The notes beneath the pieces are model-generated. The model was not told the DNA's origin. It worked only from the letters and a program-made list of their open reading frames with translations, and made no database searches. Positions 1-5,974 of a stretch of DNA of 5,974 nucleotides are shown here, one piece after another (position 1 is the first letter of the stretch; each line of letters starts with the position of its first letter). The DNA comes from Acidovorax sp. (lineage in GTDB: Bacteria; Pseudomonadota; Gammaproteobacteria; Burkholderiales; Burkholderiaceae_C). A program made the translations under genes and the position numbers. The DNA is taken from positions 1 to 5,974 of the forward strand of contig WOZN01000385.1 of the NCBI GenBank assembly GCA_011620245.1, in the 5' to 3' direction.

Positions 1-114
1 TGGACCGCTGCGGCCGATTTGCAGCCGACGATTTCCAAGTCCGACAGCCTCCTGGTGGCCCAGCCCGACATGACCCCAGGCAATCTCGCTGAATTCCCGA
101 TCCAGGCGCCTTGA
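1..114 (+). CDS. C-terminal end of an upstream protein, possibly GTPase HflX (partial)
   Basis: Frame 1 is open from the window edge to a TGA at 112-114 and gives 37 residues ending in EFPIQAP. The codons are mostly G or C in the third position, as in the genes downstream. A second frame closes at about 83 and the third at about 93, so this is the best reading. The tail has no motif I recognise; it is rich in Ser, Pro, Ala and Asp and looks like a disordered C-terminus. HflX, a ribosome-associated GTPase, usually lies directly upstream of hflK in beta- and gammaproteobacteria, and that is the only reason for suggesting it. The gap to the hflK start is 55 bases, which would fit a common operon. 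I am fairly sure that it is coding and unsure of its identity. Confidence 0.5.
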   Translation, partial: WTAAADLQPTISKSDSLLVAQPDMTPGNLAEFPIQAP

Positions 115-169
115 TTGGGCACAATGCCGGTTGAATCGATGTCACCAGAGAGAACCAGAGACTTTGCGC

Positions 170-1531
170 ATGAATTTCCAAGACCGTAACCCACGCTGGG
201 CCATGCTGCCGCAACGCATTCGTGGGATGTTCAATCTGAACGATCCACGATGGGGGCGCGGCGAGGACAAGCCCGAGGATGGCAACCGTCCCGAGCCGGA
301 GCATCCGCCAACGCAGCCTTCGGGAGGCCGTGGGCGTGGTTCCGGGTCTGCGGGTCAGCCGCCCGATCTCGACGAATTGTGGCGTGACCTCAACCGCAAA
401 CTGGCGGGGCTGTTCGGTAACAAAAGCGGCGGCTCGCGAGGTCCCGGTGGCGGCAATGGTGGTGGCTTTCAGCCGGACATGAAGAATGCTGGCATGGGCA
501 TCGGGCTCATCGCTGGTATTGTGTTTGTGATCTGGATGGGGACCGGAATTTTCATCGTTCAGGAAGGCCAGCAGGCTGTCATTACGCGGTTTGGCAAGTA
601 CCAAAGCACCAAGGGGGCAGGTTTCAACTGGCGCCTTCCTTATCCGATCGAACGCCACGAACTGGTCTTTGTGACCCAGATCCGGTCTGCCGACGTAGGG
701 CGGGACAACGTGATCAAGAGCACAGGCCTGCGCGAGTCGGCCATGTTGACCGAAGATGAAAACATCGTCGAAATCAAGTTCGCCGTCCAGTACCGCCTGA
801 GCGATGCCCGGGCCTGGCTTTTCGAAAGCAAGAATCCGGCCGATGCGGTGGTGCAGGCGGCAGAAACTGCCGTGCGCGAGGTGATTGGCAAGATGCGCAT
901 GGACACAGCGCTTGCTGAAGAGCGTGATCAGATTGCTCCGCGGGTACGCACTCTGATGCAGACGATTCTTGACCGCTACAAGGTCGGGGTGGAGGTGGTC
1001 GGTATCAATCTGCAGCAAGGGGGGGTGCGTCCACCCGAGCAGGTGCAAGCGTCGTTTGACGATGTATTGAAGGCAGGGCAGGAGAGAGAGCGGGCCAAGA
1101 ATGAAGCCGAGGCGTATGCCAACGATATCATTCCCCGCGCAGTCGGTTCCGCATCCCGCTTGAAGGAAGAGGCAGCTGCTTACAAGGCCCGCATCGTGGC
1201 CCAGGCCCAGGGCGATGCGCAACGATTTTCATCCATTCTGGCCGAATACCAGAAGGCTCCCCAGGTAACGCGCGACCGCATGTATCTCGAGTCTATGCAG
1301 CAGATTTACGGCAACGTCACCAAGGTGCTGGTGGAGTCGCGGCAGGGGTCGAACCTGCTCTACCTGCCGCTGGACAAGATCATGCAGGGCTTCGCGCAGT
1401 CACCCGGAGCCGTCGAGGCGCCTGCCAGTGGTGGTGCAGCGCTTGTGCCGCCGTCGGCACCGGCTGGCAGTTTGTCGAACGATTCCCGTGCGCGTGACAG
1501 CAGCCGTACGCGTGACCGCGAAACCCGCTAG
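170..1531 (+). CDS. hflK: HflK, SPFH-domain membrane subunit of the FtsH-regulating HflKC complex
   Basis: HflK pairs with HflC in the inner membrane. In E. coli the two form a large periplasmic cage around FtsH and modulate its proteolysis of membrane proteins. The 453-residue product shows the family layout. A cytoplasmic N-terminus carries the signature NDPRWGRG (24-31). A Gly/Pro-rich linker follows (about 40-100), interrupted by the conserved PPDLDELWRDLNRKL (64-78). One transmembrane helix lies at about 109-130. The SPFH/prohibitin domain starts at VQEGQQAVITRFGKY (130-144), and an Ala/Glu-rich coiled-coil region covers about 300-360. The C-terminal tail (about 411-453) is low in complexity and ends in repeated Arg/Asp. 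The ATG at 170 was chosen over an in-frame TTG at 131 because the extra 13 residues (NRCHQREPETLR and the start) look untranslated. An AGAG at 157-160 is only a weak ribosome-binding site. The ATG at 227 (M20, just before FNLNDPRWGRG) is the main alternative start. The family call is secure; the start is moderately so. Confidence 0.95.
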   Translation: MNFQDRNPRWAMLPQRIRGMFNLNDPRWGRGEDKPEDGNRPEPEHPPTQPSGGRGRGSGSAGQPPDLDELWRDLNRKLAGLFGNKSGGSRGPGGGNGGGFQPDMKNAGMGIGLIAGIVFVIWMGTGIFIVQEGQQAVITRFGKYQSTKGAGFNWRLPYPIERHELVFVTQIRSADVGRDNVIKSTGLRESAMLTEDENIVEIKFAVQYRLSDARAWLFESKNPADAVVQAAETAVREVIGKMRMDTALAEERDQIAPRVRTLMQTILDRYKVGVEVVGINLQQGGVRPPEQVQASFDDVLKAGQERERAKNEAEAYANDIIPRAVGSASRLKEEAAAYKARIVAQAQGDAQRFSSILAEYQKAPQVTRDRMYLESMQQIYGNVTKVLVESRQGSNLLYLPLDKIMQGFAQSPGAVEAPASGGAALVPPSAPAGSLSNDSRARDSSRTRDRETR

Positions 1532-1534
1532 GAG
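1530..1534 (+). promoter_or_regulatory. Shine-Dalgarno site of hflC overlapping the hflK stop codon
   Basis: AGGAG begins on the second base of the hflK TAG stop (1529-1531) and lies 6 bases before the GTG at 1541. It fixes the GTG as the hflC start. A ribosome ending hflK would sit on this site, so the two subunits are probably translationally coupled, which suits proteins made for one hetero-oligomer. Confidence 0.8.
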
Positions 1535-1540
1535 CATCTT

Positions 1541-2449
1541 GTGAACAGAGTTGGACTTATTGCTTCTACCGTTCTGGTAGCGCTTGCATTGATGAGCTCG
1601 ATGCTTTTTGTGGTGGATCAGCGCCAGTTTGGTGTTTTGTATGCCTTGGGGCAGATCAAGGAAGTCATCACGGAGCCGGGGCTGAACTTCAAGCTGCCGC
1701 CGCCATTTCAGAATGTGTCCTATATCGACAAGCGATTGCTGACGCTCGACAGCACGGACACCGAGCCTATGCTGACGGCCGAAAAGCAGCGCGTGGTTAT
1801 TGATTGGTATGTGCGCTGGCGCATTTCCGAGCCCACCGAATACATCCGCAACGTCGGTCTGGATGAGAATGCTGGCGCAATGCAGCTCAATCGCGTGGTG
1901 CGCAATGCGTTTCAGGAAGAAGTCAACAAGCGAACCGTCAAGGAACTGCTGTCACTGAAGCGAGAGGACTTGATGGCCGACGTGAAACGCGAGGTGCTGG
2001 CAACCGTCCGCGGTGCCAAGCCTTGGGGGGTGGATGTGGTGGATGTCCGCATCACCCGGGTGGACTATGTCGAGGCGATCACCGAATCTGTTTATCGCCG
2101 GATGGAGGCAGAGCGCAAGCGCGTAGCTAACGAGTTGCGTTCAACGGGGGCAGCGGAAGGGGAGAAGATCCGTGCCGATGCCGATCGCCAGCGCGAGATT
2201 GCCATTGCCAATGCCTATCGTGATGCGCAGAAAGTCAAGGGTGAAGGGGATGCCGAGGCGGCGCGCATTTATGCCGAATCTTTTGGCCGCGACCCTCAAT
2301 TTGCACAGTTCTATCGCAGCCTTGAGGCTTACAAGGCCAGCTTCAGCAAGAAGAGCGATGTCATGGTGCTGGATCCTTCATCGTCAGATTTCTTCAAGGT
2401 TTTTCGGGGTGGCTCGGCTTCCCCTGCCGCACAGCCGGCGCGCAAATAA
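1541..2449 (+). CDS. hflC: HflC, SPFH-domain membrane partner of HflK
   Basis: HflC is the second subunit of the HflKC cage that surrounds FtsH at the inner membrane. The 302-residue length is normal for the family. An N-terminal signal-anchor helix lies at about 4-25. The SPFH/prohibitin domain starts at VVDQRQFGVLYALGQI (24-39) and contains the typical EPGLNFKLPPPFQNV (45-59) and the VVIDWYVRWRI strand (85-95). A long charged Ala/Glu/Arg coiled-coil region (about 185-245) includes RMEAERKR and GEGDAEAARIYAESFGRDPQFAQFYRSLEAY-type sequence, a hallmark of HflC. The end keeps the conserved SDFFKVF (282-288), followed by a short Ala/Pro-rich tail. The family name suggests a protease, but no protease active site is visible and HflC is now regarded as a regulator or scaffold. 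It starts with GTG, 9 bases after the hflK stop, behind a strong ribosome-binding site. Identification is secure. Confidence 0.96.
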   Translation: MNRVGLIASTVLVALALMSSMLFVVDQRQFGVLYALGQIKEVITEPGLNFKLPPPFQNVSYIDKRLLTLDSTDTEPMLTAEKQRVVIDWYVRWRISEPTEYIRNVGLDENAGAMQLNRVVRNAFQEEVNKRTVKELLSLKREDLMADVKREVLATVRGAKPWGVDVVDVRITRVDYVEAITESVYRRMEAERKRVANELRSTGAAEGEKIRADADRQREIAIANAYRDAQKVKGEGDAEAARIYAESFGRDPQFAQFYRSLEAYKASFSKKSDVMVLDPSSSDFFKVFRGGSASPAAQPARK

Positions 2450-2467
2450 TGCCACCGGCCGTGCCAC

Positions 2468-2653
2468 GTGGAATTGCACGATAGTTTCTGGACTGCGCTG
2501 GCTTTGGTGTTGGTGATCGAGGGGCTCCTTCCGTTCGTGTCACCTGTCAGCTGGCGTCGTGTCTTTACACAGATGGTGCAGTTGCGCGATGGCCAGATCC
2601 GCTTTTTTGCGCTGGTGTGCATCGTGTCTGGCATTGCCATGCTGCTTGTCTGA
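2468..2653 (+). CDS. Small two-helix membrane protein, DUF2065 (YjeT-like) family
   Basis: This 61-residue protein has two hydrophobic segments, about 7-25 (FWTALALVLVIEGLLPFVS) and about 44-61. A short basic, polar loop joins them and holds the conserved WRR (29-31) and the motif LRDGQIRFF (39-47). That pattern, with the EGLLPF at 18-23, is diagnostic of DUF2065, a family typically encoded just after hflC in beta- and gammaproteobacteria. Its biochemical function is not known to me. Constant linkage to hflKC hints at a role beside the HflKC-FtsH assembly, which is inference. The start is GTG at 2468, in the same frame as hflC and 18 bases after its stop, so no in-frame start lies further upstream. 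A TTG at 2474 is the only near alternative. No clear ribosome-binding site precedes it, so translation may depend on ribosomes arriving from hflC. Confidence 0.88.
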   Translation: MELHDSFWTALALVLVIEGLLPFVSPVSWRRVFTQMVQLRDGQIRFFALVCIVSGIAMLLV

Positions 2654-2666
2654 TTCTGCGGGGCGT

Positions 2667-2677
2667 CCCCCCCCCCC
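2667..2677. repeat. 11-C homopolymer tract in the DUF2065-hisZ spacer
   Basis: Eleven consecutive C residues begin 13 bases after the DUF2065 stop and end 76 bases before the hisZ ATG. The four Gs at 2660-2663 can pair with the first four Cs around a CGT loop. It is the longest mononucleotide run I saw in the window. Tracts of this length are prone to polymerase slippage and to sequencing length errors. Confidence 0.9.
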
Positions 2678-2718
2678 TTGAACCCGTGCGGAGTTTCAGG
2701 GTGGCTCGTCCCTGCCGG

Positions 2719-2724
2719 TAGAAT
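2719..2724 (+). promoter_or_regulatory. Candidate -10 element for hisZ
   Basis: TAGAAT matches five of six positions of the sigma-70 -10 consensus and lies 29 bases before the hisZ start. The best upstream partner is a poor -35 (TTCAGG at 2695-2700, spacing 18). If used, transcription would begin near 2731 and give a leader of about 23 bases. The 100-base spacer between DUF2065 and hisZ leaves room for such a promoter, but readthrough from hflKC is also possible. Confidence 0.3.
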
Positions 2725-2753
2725 CACGTTTTTAACAGCCTACCCATTTTTCC

Positions 2754-3917
2754 ATGTCTGCTTGGGTCCTGCCGGATCACATTGCCGATGTCTTGCCGTC
2801 CGAAGCGCGGCACATCGAAGAATTGCGTCGCGGGCTGCTTGATACGGCCCGCTGCTATGGCTATGAGCTTGTCATGCCGCCACTGCTGGAGCACCTGGAG
2901 TCTCTGCTGACGGGTACCGGTGAGGCGCTCGGTTTGCAGACGTTCAAGCTGGTGGACCAGCTCTCTGGCCGCTCCTTGGGGCTGCGTGCCGACACCACGC
3001 CCCAGGTGGCCCGCATCGATGCCCACCTGCTCAACCGCAAGGGCGTCACCCGCCTGTGTTATTGCGGTCCGGTCGTGCATACACGGCCCGACCGCCCCCA
3101 TGCGACGCGTGAGCCTCTGCAGTTCGGCGCAGAAATCTATGGCCATGCCGGGCTGGAGGCGGACCTTGAAGCGCTGTTGTTAGCCCTGCATTGCTTACGG
3201 GTAGCCAATGTGCAAGACACAACCGTGGACCTTGCCGATGTGCGGATTGTTCGCAGCTTGCTTGCAGGCGTGGCGGTTGATGGCACCTTGCTTCAGGCCA
3301 TTCACGCAGCACTGGCAACCAAGGATGCCGGCGAGTTGGCTTTTCTATCCCGCGATTTTCCCATCGCATCGCGCGAGGGGCTGCTGGCATTATTGCAGCT
3401 CTATGGCGATGAAGGGGTTCTGGTTGAGGCCGAAAAAGCCCTCAAACGCATATCCGGCGTGCGCGAGCTGCTATTGAATTTGAAGTGGCTGGCGTCCCGC
3501 CTGGAGGGCGTTCGTGTCACTTTTGATCTGGCCGATTTACGGGGCTATGCCTATTACAGCGGAGTGCGCTTTGCCATTTATGCCCCCGGAGCCAGTGATG
3601 CTCTGGTGCGTGGCGGTCGGTATGACGAAGTCGGCGCCGTGTTTGGCCGCAACCGGCCTGCCGCAGGTTTCAGCCTTGATATCAAGCAGGTGGTCAGTGT
3701 GGTGTCTCCGCGTGCGCTCAAGGCGGCCATCCGCGCGCCGTGGGGAGACTCGGGCGATGTCCATGCTGCCATTTCGGCACTGCGCAGCCGCGGCGAGACC
3801 GTGGTTTGCGTGCTGCCGGGGCATGAAAGTGAAGTTGATGAATTCCATTGCGACCGAGAGCTGGTTTGGGCTTCTGGTCAGTGGGTCGTGCAAGCTATTG
3901 AAGCAACTGACAATTGA
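2754..3917 (+). CDS. hisZ: HisZ, regulatory subunit of ATP phosphoribosyltransferase
   Basis: HisZ is a catalytically inactive paralogue of histidyl-tRNA synthetase. It binds short-form HisG to give the active, histidine-sensitive ATP phosphoribosyltransferase, the first step of histidine synthesis in the cytoplasm. The 387-residue protein shows the class II synthetase core: an opening [24 protein letters not shown] segment (5-24), [14 protein letters not shown] (75-88), a motif 2 region (about 101-130, [21 protein letters not shown]), the histidine-binding-like [15 protein letters not shown] (262-276), and the motif 3 region [23 protein letters not shown] (287-309). After a short tail the protein ends. 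The normal HisRS anticodon-binding domain is missing, and length and motif drift fit HisZ rather than HisRS. No hisG is in the window, so it must be encoded elsewhere, as is usual for this locus. The ATG at 2754 fits family N-termini but is preceded by a pyrimidine-rich stretch with no Shine-Dalgarno match. purA follows after 12 bases. Confidence 0.94.
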   Translation: MSAWVLPDHIADVLPSEARHIEELRRGLLDTARCYGYELVMPPLLEHLESLLTGTGEALGLQTFKLVDQLSGRSLGLRADTTPQVARIDAHLLNRKGVTRLCYCGPVVHTRPDRPHATREPLQFGAEIYGHAGLEADLEALLLALHCLRVANVQDTTVDLADVRIVRSLLAGVAVDGTLLQAIHAALATKDAGELAFLSRDFPIASREGLLALLQLYGDEGVLVEAEKALKRISGVRELLLNLKWLASRLEGVRVTFDLADLRGYAYYSGVRFAIYAPGASDALVRGGRYDEVGAVFGRNRPAAGFSLDIKQVVSVVSPRALKAAIRAPWGDSGDVHAAISALRSRGETVVCVLPGHESEVDEFHCDRELVWASGQWVVQAIEATDN

Positions 3918-5303
<1,386 letters not shown>

Positions 5304-5347
5304 CCTCCCTGAGTGCTCAATTTCATTGTGCTACCAGCTATTAATTC

Positions 5348-5352
5348 AGGAG
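5348..5352 (+). promoter_or_regulatory. Shine-Dalgarno site that sets the phosphoribosyltransferase start
   Basis: AGGAG lies 5 bases before the ATG at 5358. An in-frame GTG at 5313 would give a 15-residue longer protein, but it has no well-placed ribosome-binding site and its added sequence does not resemble the family. The site therefore favours the ATG. Confidence 0.8.
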
Positions 5353-5357
5353 TGAAT

Positions 5358-5882
5358 ATGTTGACGGAAGACGGCAAACATCTTTATGTGAGCTATGACG
5401 AGTACCACAGTCTTATCGAAAAACTGGCGCTGAAGGTGCATCAGTCGGGATGGGAGTTCGACACCATTCTTTGTCTGGCTCGCGGTGGGTTGCGTCCTGG
5501 GGATATCCTGAGCCGCATCTTTGACAAGCCCTTGGCAATCATGTCGACAAGTTCCTACCGGGCTGACGCCGGAACGGTGCAGGGCCATCTGGATATCGCG
5601 CGCTTCATCACCACACCCAAAGCTGAAATCGCTGGACGTGTTTTGTTGGTCGATGATCTGGCGGACTCCGGCCACACGCTGCACGCGGTGATCGAAATGT
5701 TGAAGACGAACTACGCCCCGATCTCGCAGTTGCGCAGCGCCGTTATCTGGACCAAGGGAGTGTCAACATTCACGCCAGACTACTCGGTGGAGTTCCTGTC
5801 CACCAATCCGTGGATCCATCAACCGTTTGAGGGCTATGACAGTCTGGGGCCGGACAAGTTGCTGGAAAAGTGGAGGGTGTGA
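5358..5882 (+). CDS. Gpt-like 6-oxopurine phosphoribosyltransferase
   Basis: This is a type I phosphoribosyltransferase of 174 residues that probably joins a free purine base (xanthine, guanine or hypoxanthine) to PRPP, giving a nucleotide for salvage. The PRPP-binding signature VLLVDDLADSGHT is at 95-107 with its paired acidic residues (D99, D100). The pyrophosphate-loop segment LARGGLRPGDILSRIF (40-55) resembles SRGGLVPGALLARELG of E. coli Gpt. The lysine in VIWTKG (K133) and the tail segment TNPWIHQPFEGYD (149-161) line up by eye with the base-contacting Lys and DTWIEQPWD of Gpt, so a 6-oxopurine is the likeliest base. Exact specificity cannot be read from this. The gene lies 54 bases after purA. 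Salvaged hypoxanthine would give IMP, the substrate of PurA, so the pair makes metabolic sense. The fold is secure and the substrate is inferred. Confidence 0.85.
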   Translation: MLTEDGKHLYVSYDEYHSLIEKLALKVHQSGWEFDTILCLARGGLRPGDILSRIFDKPLAIMSTSSYRADAGTVQGHLDIARFITTPKAEIAGRVLLVDDLADSGHTLHAVIEMLKTNYAPISQLRSAVIWTKGVSTFTPDYSVEFLSTNPWIHQPFEGYDSLGPDKLLEKWRV

Positions 5883-5904
5883 GCAGCAATATCATTGCGC
5901 GGCT

Positions 5905-5934
5905 TTGGCTTCGGTTGATTTCCCATGCTATGCT
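5905..5934 (+). promoter_or_regulatory. Candidate extended -10 promoter at the right edge
   Basis: TGCTATGCT at 5926-5934 is an extended -10 (TGN followed by TATGCT, four of six consensus bases). A weak -35, TTGGCT at 5905-5910, lies 18 bases upstream. Transcription would start near 5941 and run out of the window. The position after the phosphoribosyltransferase stop suggests a new transcription unit. No Rho-independent terminator with a T-run is visible between the stop and this site. Confidence 0.4.
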
Positions 5935-5974
5935 CACAGGCTTCGCTCCTCAGAGGCGCCCCTGGTGGATGAAC

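Noticed and set aside
111..136. TTGATT followed by ACAATG as a possible hflK promoter
   Set aside because: No pair of -35 and -10 elements has acceptable spacing here, and the short gap fits cotranscription with the upstream gene.
2172..2516. 114-codon plus-strand frame across the end of hflC and the start of DUF2065
   Set aside because: It is out of frame with two real genes, and its Arg/Pro/Met-rich composition is typical of a frame-shifted shadow.
2724..3146. 140-codon minus-strand frame inside hisZ
   Set aside because: It is antisense to the conserved HisZ core and is explained by codon bias of the true gene.
2754..3917. hisZ read as histidyl-tRNA synthetase (hisS)
   Set aside because: The C-terminal anticodon-binding domain is absent, the length is about 387 residues, and the gene sits between DUF2065 and purA, the usual place of hisZ.
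5304..5357. TATTAAT at 5339-5345 as a -10 for the phosphoribosyltransferase gene
   Set aside because: No -35-like sequence lies at a usable distance, and the element would overlap the ribosome-binding region closely. Readthrough from purA is simpler.

Overview
This is a housekeeping stretch of a proteobacterial chromosome. All complete genes lie on the + strand, in the order tail of an upstream gene, hflK, hflC, a DUF2065 gene, hisZ, purA and a Gpt-like phosphoribosyltransferase gene. This order, the moderately high GC with GC-rich third positions, and the protein sequences themselves point to Burkholderiales, most likely Comamonadaceae or a close relative. That placement comes from recognised sequence style and synteny, not from a search.

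Left part (1-2653): the last 37 codons of an upstream gene end at 114. By position this would be hflX, but the tail itself is not recognisable. hflK and hflC follow, encoding the two SPFH/prohibitin-domain membrane proteins that form the periplasmic cage around the FtsH protease. The hflC ribosome-binding site overlaps the hflK stop codon. Eighteen bases after hflC comes a 61-residue, two-helix membrane protein of the DUF2065 (YjeT-like) family. These genes look like one transcription unit for membrane-protein quality control.

Middle and right parts (2654-5974): a 100-base spacer holds an 11-C homopolymer, a possible hairpin and a weak promoter candidate. Then come hisZ (regulatory subunit of ATP phosphoribosyltransferase), purA (adenylosuccinate synthase, 12 bases after hisZ) and a 174-residue 6-oxopurine phosphoribosyltransferase resembling Gpt. 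The three share purine and PRPP chemistry: HisZ acts with HisG on ATP and PRPP, PurA draws on IMP, and the phosphoribosyltransferase probably makes IMP, GMP or XMP from free bases. The last 92 bases contain an extended -10 promoter candidate and perhaps the first bases of a tRNA or a new coding region, cut off by the window edge.

I found no mobile element, CRISPR array, phage gene, broken gene or new system. The points worth a second look are small: the poly-C tract and hairpin before hisZ, the lack of a Shine-Dalgarno sequence at hisZ and DUF2065, the salvage enzyme beside purA, and the promoter at the right edge.
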